From an uncultured Mycoplasmatota bacterium (GTDB taxonomy: Bacteria > Bacillota_I > Bacilli_A > RF39 > UBA660): DNA of 32,978 nucleotides. The stretch spans positions 1 through 32,978 of the forward strand of contig URWD01000013.1 of NCBI GenBank assembly GCA_900551525.1, given 5' to 3'. The first letter of the stretch is position 1. The number at the start of each line of letters is the position of its first letter. Below the pieces are notes generated by a model. It saw only the letters and a program-made list of their open reading frames with translations. It had not been told where the DNA came from and searched no databases. The position numbers and the translations under genes are program-made. This document shows, one piece after another, positions 7,683 through 15,358 of this stretch.

Positions 7683-9010
7683 ATTTTATTAACAATACAT
7701 TTAAATTCATTACCTCTATCTTCAAAATGAGGGTATTGGTCTTGACTTGAAGAGCCAGGTGAAAGTAATACAATATCACCACTATTTACATTAGTTTCTA
7801 AAAATTCCATTACTTTATCCAAAGTATACCCTTTATAACAAGGAATACCAAGTTCTTTAGCATATTCCCCTACCATATCAGTAGTTCCACCTATAGCATA
7901 AATATACACTACATTTTTCATATAATCATCAAGTTCATGATAATCTTGATTTCTATCTAGTCCCCCAAGAATTAAATGAACATTTTTATCAAAAGTCTTT
8001 AAAGCAGTAATTGTAGAAGTTGGATTAGTAGACTTACTATCATTATAATATTTAACACCATTTATAGTTCTTACAAATTCCAAACGATGTTCAACACCAC
8101 CAAAATTTTTCAAAAACTCTTTTATTTTCTCTATATCCATCTTAAAATAACTACATGCAATTAAAGCTGCCATAACATTTTCAATATTATGTTCTCCTGG
8201 TACAGCTATTTCTTTTGTATCTAAAATCTTTTTATCATCTAAATAAATATATTCATCTTTAAAATATGCTCTACAAGAAGTATCCTTCCTACTAAAATAA
8301 TTTTTATTTGACTTTATATCACTACTTACTTTACATGCATCTTCATTATCTCTATTAATAATAGCTACTTCTTTATCAGTATGATTATTAAATATATTTT
8401 TCTTAGTCATCATATAATGTTCATAAGTTCCATGATAATCCAAATGAGTTGGACAAATATTAGTAAGAATACTTATATCAGTTTTAAAATCATGAAGATC
8501 ACATAATTGATGGTCACTTATTTCTAAAAGCAAAATATCTCCACTTTTAATATCTTCAAGTAAATCAGTAAGTGGGGTTCCAATATTACCACCTAAAATT
8601 ACATTATTTCCAGATACTTTTAACATATTATATAGCATAGTTGTTGTAGTAGTTTTACCATTAGAACCAGTAACACCGATAATCTTAATATCTTTTGGTA
8701 AGAAATGATAAGCAACTTCCATTTCATTTTCAACACGTAAATTTAAATCTTCACATTTTTTGATTAAAGGACTTGTAGACATAATTGCTGGATTCTTAAT
8801 TACTAAATCCCATGAATTATCTAATAAATCTAGTTGGTTATCAGTTATAATTATTTTTATACCCAAATTTTCTAATTCATTTTTAACATCTATTTTAATT
8901 TCATTTAAATCAGTCAAAACAATTTCATTATTTTTGCCTGCCAACAATTTAGCAACTGCAATACCACTTTTTGCAGCTCCTAAAATTAATATTTTTTTAT
9001 TTTCATACAT
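7673..9010 (-). CDS. murD: UDP-N-acetylmuramoyl-L-alanine--D-glutamate ligase
   Basis: A 445-residue Mur ligase that adds D-glutamate to UDP-MurNAc-L-Ala in the cytoplasmic stage of peptidoglycan synthesis. The N-terminal domain has the Rossmann-like ILILGAAKSGIAVA (7-20), the central domain the ATP loop GVTGSNGKTTT (112-122), then EISDHQL and NICPTHLDYHG, and the C-terminal domain opens with YNDSKSTNPTSTITAL. Length is normal for MurD. Unusually, it stands outside any dcw cluster: no mraY, murG or ftsW adjoins. It has its own promoter at 9028-9056 and ribosome site GGTGAT. Its presence shows the host builds peptidoglycan. Confidence 0.95.
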   Translation of the reverse strand: MYENKKILILGAAKSGIAVAKLLAGKNNEIVLTDLNEIKIDVKNELENLGIKIIITDNQLDLLDNSWDLVIKNPAIMSTSPLIKKCEDLNLRVENEMEVAYHFLPKDIKIIGVTGSNGKTTTTTMLYNMLKVSGNNVILGGNIGTPLTDLLEDIKSGDILLLEISDHQLCDLHDFKTDISILTNICPTHLDYHGTYEHYMMTKKNIFNNHTDKEVAIINRDNEDACKVSSDIKSNKNYFSRKDTSCRAYFKDEYIYLDDKKILDTKEIAVPGEHNIENVMAALIACSYFKMDIEKIKEFLKNFGGVEHRLEFVRTINGVKYYNDSKSTNPTSTITALKTFDKNVHLILGGLDRNQDYHELDDYMKNVVYIYAIGGTTDMVGEYAKELGIPCYKGYTLDKVMEFLETNVNSGDIVLLSPGSSSQDQYPHFEDRGNEFKCIVNKIKA

Positions 9011-9027
9011 AATTTATCACCTATTTA

Positions 9028-9056
9028 ATTATATTATTTATACTAATAAAATGCAA
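9028..9056 (-). promoter_or_regulatory. murD promoter
   Basis: Minus strand TTGCAT (9051-9056), 17 bases, TATAAT (9028-9033), ending 17 bases before the murD start. It allows murD to be expressed independently of the upstream gene. Confidence 0.65.
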
Positions 9057-9065
9057 TAACTTACT

Positions 9066-9833
9066 TTATTTTGTTCTTTTATATGTTAAAACATAGTTAA
9101 ATCCCTCATTATAAAGTGTGGGTTTAACTGCAGGAACATTATTTACTTCAAAACCTAATCTCTCAAACTCTTTTATTTCTTGATATCTTGTCCAAGCATA
9201 TAAAGCTTGTATAACACACGGTTCAAATTTATCAAGCAAAAATTTAAAATCAATTGGACTTAAATCCATCCAATGATATATATTAGAAAGAAGTAACAAA
9301 TCATAATCTTTTCTTTCACTCCCTAAAGATATATCAGAAAAATCCTTAATAATAAAATTTGGCAATTTACGTTTCTTTAGTAACTCTTGCAACTTATAAT
9401 AATTTTCTTCATTCAAATATGGAAGCATTCTAAGATAATCTTTTTGTTTAAAAGAATCCATAAAACAAGATTTAACCTTAATATTAGAAAACTTTAACTT
9501 TGTAATTTTTACTAAATCAAAAAAATCTTTAACATTTGATGGTAAATAATCTCTAATTTTTAAATATAATTTCAAATTATCTAAACCATCAGTTATAAAA
9601 AATTGCCAAAACTCTTTATAACTTAAATATCTTATCGCCATAAATTTCAAAACAAAATGATGCCAAGCATTAACATTTAAATCAAATACTGTAACACTTT
9701 TAGCACCAGCAAGCATAGCTGTAAAATACTGATCCCCACTACCAATAATACTCAAAACATCAGCATTATCAAAATCATAAATTTCTGGATAAGCTGCAAC
9801 AAATTCATTAGTAAAACCATATACTTTATTCAT
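9066..9833 (-). CDS. DUF3419/BtaA-like SAM-dependent enzyme
   Basis: A 255-residue soluble protein with a methyltransferase-type nucleotide fold: DVLSIIGSGDQYFTAMLAGA (about 25-44) is the glycine-rich SAM loop and VTVFDLN the acidic end of strand 2. The following NAWHHFVLKFMAIRYLSYKE resembles the DUF3419 family, which includes BtaA (transfers the aminocarboxypropyl group of SAM to diacylglycerol). The second half (LLLLSNIYHWMD) fits the strand-4 region. The resemblance is to the fold and N-terminal motif; the substrate is unknown and a lipid role is only a suggestion. It lies 55 bases before murD. Confidence 0.6.
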   Translation of the reverse strand: MNKVYGFTNEFVAAYPEIYDFDNADVLSIIGSGDQYFTAMLAGAKSVTVFDLNVNAWHHFVLKFMAIRYLSYKEFWQFFITDGLDNLKLYLKIRDYLPSNVKDFFDLVKITKLKFSNIKVKSCFMDSFKQKDYLRMLPYLNEENYYKLQELLKKRKLPNFIIKDFSDISLGSERKDYDLLLLSNIYHWMDLSPIDFKFLLDKFEPCVIQALYAWTRYQEIKEFERLGFEVNNVPAVKPTLYNEGFNYVLTYKRTK

Positions 9834-9896
9834 AAATAAAAAACTCCCCTTAATGTGTAGATTATTCTACCATTAAAAGAAGTATTTGTAAACAAA

Positions 9897-10550
9897 TTAT
9901 TTTGTTTTCTTAAATATTTCAAATTTAGGAAATGCATTTTTAATACGTCTATATAAAACTGTATTATCTTGAAACCATTTTTCAATATATTTCTTTATTT
10001 TTTCTGTATTATCTTTTCTTTCACTTTTAATTTTACCTTTTATTTTAAATAAAATATATGTTGATACAATATTATCTATTAAATAAATAACAAATATCAC
10101 ACTAGCAACTACAATAAGGGCCGTATAAGAAAGTTTTCCTACAATTCCTATTATTACTGGATGTACAACATATATTATTAAAAGTGCAAGTAAACCAAAA
10201 GGTATCATAGTTTCTAAACATATTCTACCATTAATATTAAATCTTTTACTAGAATAATCCCACCATCTAACATTATATATTTTTTCCATAAAATAACTAG
10301 TAAAATACTCAAGTAATGAACAAATTAATATAGCTTTTAAGAATACTGCCAAAACATCTGTTGTATTTTTACCTACCACTAAAATAATAGCTAAAGAACC
10401 CCAACCATAAATTGGACAATAAGGACCAATTAAAAATCCCCTATTTATAAATTTATGCTTGTTCCATAAAGATACACAAACTTCCATAAGCCATCCAATA
10501 AAAGCATAAATAATAAAGTATAAAAAATATTTGCAAATTGTTTCCATCAT
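9897..10550 (-). CDS. PF06541-type multi-pass membrane protein
   Basis: A 217-residue protein with about five membrane helices. It matches the family labelled 'putative ABC-transporter type IV' (PF06541): an N-terminal FIGWLMEVCVSLW, then GPYCPIYGWGSLAII, then WWDYSSKRFNINGRICLE. The WDYS...NGRIC block is the family hallmark and recurs in the paralogue at 30118-30753. There is no ATPase partner nearby, and transport has not been shown for the family. Two ATGs lie in tandem at the start; the ribosome site is AAAGG. The C-terminus is a basic cytoplasmic tail of about 50 residues. Confidence 0.75.
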   Translation of the reverse strand: MMETICKYFLYFIIYAFIGWLMEVCVSLWNKHKFINRGFLIGPYCPIYGWGSLAIILVVGKNTTDVLAVFLKAILICSLLEYFTSYFMEKIYNVRWWDYSSKRFNINGRICLETMIPFGLLALLIIYVVHPVIIGIVGKLSYTALIVVASVIFVIYLIDNIVSTYILFKIKGKIKSERKDNTEKIKKYIEKWFQDNTVLYRRIKNAFPKFEIFKKTK

Positions 10551-10621
10551 CTAAAAATCATCCTTTCATAAAAATTATAACACATATTTTTTAAAGCTCA
10601 AATATTTTTTAGCCATATCAT

Positions 10622-10748
10622 TTGACAATAAGACTAATATAACCTATAATTATTATGTGAGAAACATCTCTTTTTCATATTTTACCAAAGGTTAATACCT
10701 TTTGATGTTAAACTCACACTTTAAAAAACGCTTCACAGCGTTTTTTTA
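10622..10748 (+). ncRNA. Structured small RNA with own promoter and terminator
   Basis: Promoter TTGACA (10622-10627), 17 bases, TATAAT (10645-10650). The transcript, from about 10657, folds on paper into a nested structure: GTGAG (10657-10661) pairs with CTCAC near 10713, AACATC with GATGTT inside it, and AAAGGT/ACCTTT forms an apical hairpin. It ends in the terminator AAAAAACGCT / AGCGTTTTTT (10723-10747). No ORF is present. It lies between two minus-strand genes but is transcribed from the plus strand, so it is not a leader. It begins GAGAAACAT, faintly like the GGAAACAT motif elsewhere in the window, but I do not claim homology. Confidence 0.55.
10723..10747. terminator. Bidirectional terminator
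   Basis: AAAAAACGCT, loop TCAC, AGCGTTTTTTT. It ends the plus-strand small RNA and, on the other strand, the gene at 10746-11441. Confidence 0.85.
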
Positions 10749-11441
10749 TTTTAAACTTTTTAAATAATCTTTAACATTTTCTATTTCATAAACAGCAAAC
10801 TTAGTATTTCCATTTACTTCTCTTTTAACAAGTAACTCATTTTCACTAAAATCTTCAAATATTAAAGTATATTTTTCTTCATTATTTTCACAATTAACTT
10901 TATAACTATATTCATTTTTATAATTTTTCACTACAGGTTCAACATTTTTACTATTATATATTTTATCAACTAAACCAGTCATATTCTTTTCAGTTATATC
11001 TCCGCTTAGATATGCACTTTTATTAATATAATCATATACCCACATATCACTAAGTTTATAATCACTACTACAATAATTATCACTTACATAACTTAATTTA
11101 ACTTCTCTATAATAACTATTACTTATAATATCATAATTAGTAATAGTTATTTTATTATTTTTATCATAATAATATTTACCATAACAAAGCTCTAGGTCAT
11201 CTAGGTAATCTTTCTTCATATTTTCTAAAGTACTATTAGATAAGAATGTATAAAACTTAGCTTCATTAGTTTTATCATCATCTATCACATACATAAATCT
11301 TTTAATTGGAATACCCTCATCTTCCATAACTTCTGACTTATAAACATCATATATAAAAGTTTTATTTATAAGAAGATAAAAACAACCTCCAATTATTAAA
11401 AATATAATAGCAATTTTAATTAATCTAAATATTAATTTCAT
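10746..11441 (-). CDS. Hypothetical membrane-anchored protein
   Basis: I do not recognise this 231-residue protein. It has one N-terminal membrane helix (about 8-28, IAIIFLIIGGCFYLLI) after a short basic start, and the rest, rich in Asn, Tyr, Lys and Asp, should lie outside the cell. Three cysteines occur in the outer part. There is no lipobox. It starts 3 bases after the tex stop codon, with the ribosome site GAGGAG inside the end of tex, so it is translated from the tex mRNA. No functional link to Tex is evident. Confidence 0.75.
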   Translation of the reverse strand: MKLIFRLIKIAIIFLIIGGCFYLLINKTFIYDVYKSEVMEDEGIPIKRFMYVIDDDKTNEAKFYTFLSNSTLENMKKDYLDDLELCYGKYYYDKNNKITITNYDIISNSYYREVKLSYVSDNYCSSDYKLSDMWVYDYINKSAYLSGDITEKNMTGLVDKIYNSKNVEPVVKNYKNEYSYKVNCENNEEKYTLIFEDFSENELLVKREVNGNTKFAVYEIENVKDYLKSLK

Positions 11442-11444
11442 AAC

Positions 11445-13586
11445 CTACTCCTCTATTAAAGATAAATTAACTCTTCCTTTTTCTTTATCAATACCAATTA
11501 CATATACAGTAATAATATCTCCAACTTTTAATATTTCACTTGGATGTTTAACATAAGATTTGCTCATTTTAGAAATATGTACTAAACCATCATCATGAAG
11601 ACCAATGTCAACAAAAGCACCAAATGCAGTAACATTTCTAACTGTGCCTTCTAAACTCATACCAAGTTCTAAATCATCGATTGTTAAAACATCACTTCTA
11701 AGCGTCATTTGTTTAACATCATCACGTGGGTCAATAACACCACTTACTAAATTATTTCTAAAACTTTCCCATTTTTCAATACTAATATTATATTTACTTG
11801 TAATAGCTTCATCTTTAATACTAGCAAGTTTACTTTCCATTTCTTTAGTTCCAACTAGCTTTACATCAATATTATTATCACTTAATATCTTATTAACAAT
11901 TTCATAATCTTCTGGATGGATATTAGTTTTATCTAAAGGATTATTTCCAAATATGCGTAGGAACCCAGCAGATTGTTCAAATATTTTATCATCCATACCA
12001 GATACTTTTTTTAACTCTTCACGTGATTTAAAACCACCATTTTTCTTTTTATATTCTTGCATCTTACCAATTACTTTTCTATTTAAACCAGATACATAAC
12101 CTAAAATACTATCACTAGCATTATTTAAATTAACACCAACTTCATTAACGACTTTGCTAACTACAAAAACTAATTCTTCATCAAGTTCTTTTTGTTTTAA
12201 ATCATGTTGATATAAACCTACACCAATACTCTTTGGGTCAATCTTAACAAGTTCTGATAAAGCATCTTGAAGTCTACGACCAATTGAAACAGCACTTCTT
12301 TGTTCAACAGAATAATCAGGAAACTCTTTTTTAGCAAGTGGGCTTGCAGAATATACACTAGCACCAGCTTCACTAACAATAACATATTTAACATCTAAGT
12401 TATATTTCTTAATTAAATTTGCTACAAACATTTCACTTTCACGAGAAGCTGTACCATTACCAATAGCAATTATCTTAACATTATGTTTTTGTATTAAAGC
12501 AAGCATTATTTTTTCACCCATATCAACTTCTTTTTTAGGTTCATGTGGATAAATTACACCAATTTCTAAAACATCACCATTTTCATTTAAAACAGCAAGC
12601 TTACAACCAGTTCTAAAAGCAGGGTCAAATCCTAGTACTCTACTTCCCTTAATCGGTGGTGTAAGAAGTAAATTTTCTAAGTTATTACCAAATTCACCAA
12701 TACCAAATTCACTTGCTTTATCATAAAGTTCTGCTTTAATATCTCTTTCTAAAGATGGCTCTAAAAGTCTTTTCCAAGCATCTTCAATAAATATTTTCAT
12801 GTCTTGTACAAGTGGTGATGATTTGCCACCAATAACTTGTTCTTCTAAGTATTTAATAACACCAGCTTTATCTAAACTAAGGGAATATGTAACAACTTTT
12901 TCTTTATCAGCACGTGCAAGCGCAAGTACTTGATGTGGTTTAATACAAGTTATTTTACATTCAAAATCATAATATATTTCATAGGTTTTATTTTCATCAA
13001 CTGCACCTTTTTTTAGTTTACCTTTAACTAGACCATTATACCAATAATAATTTCTAATAGCTTTTCTATACTTAGGTTTATCACTAATCCAATCTGCAAT
13101 AATATATCCGGCATTAGTCATAGCTTCATCTACGTTTTTAACATTTTCATTAATAAAATCTTTAGCAATTTCATCTCTAGTTTTATTTGGAAGAGTCATG
13201 ATAATCTTAGCCAAAGGTTCTAAACCTAATTTAATAGCTTCAGTCCCCTTAGTTTTTCTCTTTTCTTTAAATGGAGTATAAATATCTTCAACTTCACTTA
13301 ACTTAGTTGCTTCATCAATAGCTTTAACTAACTCTTCAGTAAGCATACCTTTCTCATCAATTAATCTTTTAACATCCTCTTTTCTATTTTCCAAATTAAC
13401 CATATAGTTATATTCAGTTTCAATTAATCTAAGTTCATCTTCATTTAAATTACCAGTTACTTCTTTTCTATAACGAGCCATAAATGGTATAGTTGCTCCT
13501 TCACTTAGCATATCAATTACATTTTTAATTTGATATTCTTTCAAATTAATCTTTTTACTTACTTTACTTATTACTTCTTCTTTCAT
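11445..13586 (-). CDS. tex: Tex-family RNA-binding transcription accessory protein
   Basis: A 713-residue Tex (YdcI) protein, a conserved nucleic-acid binding factor linked to transcription and stress tolerance. Domains in order: N-terminal helical Tex domain (NLKEYQIKNVIDMLSEGATI and the conserved ARYRKEVTG), a YqgF/RNase H-like domain opening near residue 318 (VLGFDPAFRTGCKLAVL), a helix-hairpin-helix region near 500-545 (KNGGFKSREELKKVSGM) and a C-terminal S1 RNA-binding domain, about 640-710 (LEGTVRNVTAFGAFVDIG, GLVHISKMS). The length is typical. Ribosome site GAGGT. Followed 3 bases later by a hypothetical membrane protein gene. Confidence 0.95.
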   Translation of the reverse strand: MKEEVISKVSKKINLKEYQIKNVIDMLSEGATIPFMARYRKEVTGNLNEDELRLIETEYNYMVNLENRKEDVKRLIDEKGMLTEELVKAIDEATKLSEVEDIYTPFKEKRKTKGTEAIKLGLEPLAKIIMTLPNKTRDEIAKDFINENVKNVDEAMTNAGYIIADWISDKPKYRKAIRNYYWYNGLVKGKLKKGAVDENKTYEIYYDFECKITCIKPHQVLALARADKEKVVTYSLSLDKAGVIKYLEEQVIGGKSSPLVQDMKIFIEDAWKRLLEPSLERDIKAELYDKASEFGIGEFGNNLENLLLTPPIKGSRVLGFDPAFRTGCKLAVLNENGDVLEIGVIYPHEPKKEVDMGEKIMLALIQKHNVKIIAIGNGTASRESEMFVANLIKKYNLDVKYVIVSEAGASVYSASPLAKKEFPDYSVEQRSAVSIGRRLQDALSELVKIDPKSIGVGLYQHDLKQKELDEELVFVVSKVVNEVGVNLNNASDSILGYVSGLNRKVIGKMQEYKKKNGGFKSREELKKVSGMDDKIFEQSAGFLRIFGNNPLDKTNIHPEDYEIVNKILSDNNIDVKLVGTKEMESKLASIKDEAITSKYNISIEKWESFRNNLVSGVIDPRDDVKQMTLRSDVLTIDDLELGMSLEGTVRNVTAFGAFVDIGLHDDGLVHISKMSKSYVKHPSEILKVGDIITVYVIGIDKEKGRVNLSLIEE

Positions 13587-13622
13587 TTTATATTTTTACC
13601 TCAATTCTTACTTAATTATATC

Positions 13623-13650
13623 AAAAAAACATGGACAATGCCATGTTTTT
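13623..13650 (-). terminator. Terminator after the variable surface-protein gene
   Basis: AAAAACATGG / CCATGTTTTT with a 6-base loop and T-run on the minus strand, separating the gene at 13654-15168 from tex. Confidence 0.85.
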
Positions 13651-13653
13651 AGC

Positions 13654-15168
13654 TTAATTTATACGAATTGGATCAGATTGAGTTCCAGAACCTGATTTAT
13701 AAGTTATAGAAGGTAAAAGAATGAAGGACGGGCGAACACCATAGTTGTCGCCACTCACGCTGCCATAGCTCACGCGACCATAGTTGTCCACAAGGAACGC
13801 ACTGCCCGAACCGTCCGCATTACGGGAAATTAGCCATTCATCAAGCCCCATATACATCCAATTTATACTTGTTGCTGTTCTATAATCTTTTGTCGAATCA
13901 CTATCCCAGCCAACCAATGTCCATGCACTCGGGGCTGCTGCGAATCCATAATCACTTACATACATTAATCCTACCTTAGCTTTATATTCTGTTTTACTAT
14001 CTGTGGTATTTGTAGTTACTGGATTTACTATTTCATTTTGATATGCTGTTGCTGGTACTGACGTTCCAATGTTAGCCCATGTATTTCCTCCAACTTTCCA
14101 TGTTGTTGTCTCTATTTTAGATGCCCATTCACTTCTTATATTATTGATGAAATTTTTATTTAAATTTACTTTATTTAAACTACTTTCACTCCATGTATTT
14201 GTTTGTGTTGATAAATTCCAGTAATATCTATTTATTGTCGTTAATTCTCCTTTATATGTTGAAAATTTACTTTTTGAATATGTATCTCTACTATACTCTC
14301 CATTTTCTCCTAGTAGATTACTATTTGCATAATCATATTTAATTAATTTTACTTTATCTCCAAATACCCCGATTATTCTATACAAGTTATCTGTTGGACA
14401 TGATGTTTCTGTACTTCCAAAGCATACATAATTATTTGGATTCGCTCCGGCATATCTATATGAATTATCATTTGCTCCATTTGTTAAGTTTGCATCATGA
14501 TAATAAATACCATTATTTCCTTGCGTTCCTGTATATAGTGACTTTACATAATCTGCCAAGGTAATTGAAGTTATTTCAATTGTTTTAGAAATTATTTCAC
14601 TATTTTTGCCATTTGAATCTTGTACATATGCTTTTATATTATACGTTCCTTTATCTAGTCTAGTAAAAGTATATGTATTATTTGCACTTTGCACATATGA
14701 AACACCATTATCTTTTGAATATAAATATTTTGCAATCGTTCCTGTTCCAGCTGTTGCATCAATTGTTATTGTAATTGAATTTCCATTTGATGTTATAGAA
14801 TTATTATTTATAGTTATGGGATTATATTTGTCAAAATATACATAACACTTATCTGATACATTTCCACTCATTAAAACTGTTTTGTTGGCATCATCCCAAG
14901 AAAGTTCTCCACCATTTTCACATTTTGATAGTTCTGTATTAAAAACATAACCATCTGTTGGCCAGCTACTAGATGTTGTCATTTCATAATTTCCACTGCC
15001 AGCTTCTGTTTCAAGCATCATAGATATTGTATCTACATGTTTTTTTATTTGTTTACACTCTTCTTCCTCATAAACTTTATATTTATTATTTGTATATAAT
15101 AATGTTACTCCTACTCCAATACCAAAAACTATTAATAACAATGCTATTTTCTTATCTACTTTCTTCAT
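13654..15168 (-). CDS. Membrane-anchored surface protein with DUF6273-like, hypervariable-type C-terminus
   Basis: A 504-residue protein. One N-terminal membrane helix (about 8-26, IALLLIVFGIGVGVTLLY) leads to an external part. Residues about 65-112 hold the block SWPTDGYVFN...CENGG...LSWDD...CYVYF, which I believe recurs in surface proteins of uncultured Bacilli. An Ig-like segment follows (about 115-200). The rest is a DUF6273/C-type-lectin-like domain ending in YGVRPSFILLPS and GSGTQSDPIRI. The last part, encoded at 13723-13827, is about 59% GC in an AT-rich gene; its codons alternate fixed residues (AF, V, G, V, V, YGVRP) with almost exclusively NNY codons, the mark of a diversity-generating retroelement variable region. 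No reverse transcriptase is in the window. The 21628-23781 protein has a related C-terminus without the pattern. Likely role: displayed ligand binding (inference). Confidence 0.8.
   Translation of the reverse strand: MKKVDKKIALLLIVFGIGVGVTLLYTNNKYKVYEEEECKQIKKHVDTISMMLETEAGSGNYEMTTSSSWPTDGYVFNTELSKCENGGELSWDDANKTVLMSGNVSDKCYVYFDKYNPITINNNSITSNGNSITITIDATAGTGTIAKYLYSKDNGVSYVQSANNTYTFTRLDKGTYNIKAYVQDSNGKNSEIISKTIEITSITLADYVKSLYTGTQGNNGIYYHDANLTNGANDNSYRYAGANPNNYVCFGSTETSCPTDNLYRIIGVFGDKVKLIKYDYANSNLLGENGEYSRDTYSKSKFSTYKGELTTINRYYWNLSTQTNTWSESSLNKVNLNKNFINNIRSEWASKIETTTWKVGGNTWANIGTSVPATAYQNEIVNPVTTNTTDSKTEYKAKVGLMYVSDYGFAAAPSAWTLVGWDSDSTKDYRTATSINWMYMGLDEWLISRNADGSGSAFLVDNYGRVSYGSVSGDNYGVRPSFILLPSITYKSGSGTQSDPIRIN
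13723..13827 (-). other. Candidate DGR variable region (VR)
   Basis: Read on the minus strand the codons run RNA-[GAC GGT TCG GGC AGT]-GCG TTC-[CTT]-GTG-[GAC AAC TAT]-GGT-[CGC]-GTG-[AGC TAT GGC AGC]-GTG-[AGT GGC GAC]-AACTATGGTGTTCGCCCG. Of 17 codons in the bracketed slots, 16 end in C or T, as expected if AAC/AAT codons in a template were randomised at their adenines. The fixed codons between GCG and the last GTG contain no adenine. I counted 62 G or C in 105 bases. Confidence 0.6.
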
Positions 15169-15234
15169 ATATCATACTCCATTTTCTAACAACATCACAC
15201 TGGATATTTTTCTTACTATATACCCATTTTACGC

Positions 15235-15287
15235 CAAAAAAAGCACCATGTTAACGCAGGCTTAAAATTTGACATAAGTGCTTTTTC
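15235..15287 (-). terminator. Probable terminator of the HExxH protein gene
   Basis: On the minus strand AAAAAGCAC...ATGT pairs with ACAT...GTGCTTTTTTT, followed by a T-run; a two-base internal loop and a roughly 20-base apical loop make it less compact than the others. It lies between the stop of the 15359 gene and the start of the 15168 gene. Confidence 0.5.
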
Positions 15288-15358
15288 AATAATATTATCA
15301 TATAAAAAATATACTTATAAATTTTTAATTAAAAATACCGCATATAAAGGAATTGATT

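Noticed and set aside
15235..15290. A riboswitch-like leader of the 13654-15168 gene
   Set aside because: The hairpin is explained as the terminator of the gene at 15359-17848.
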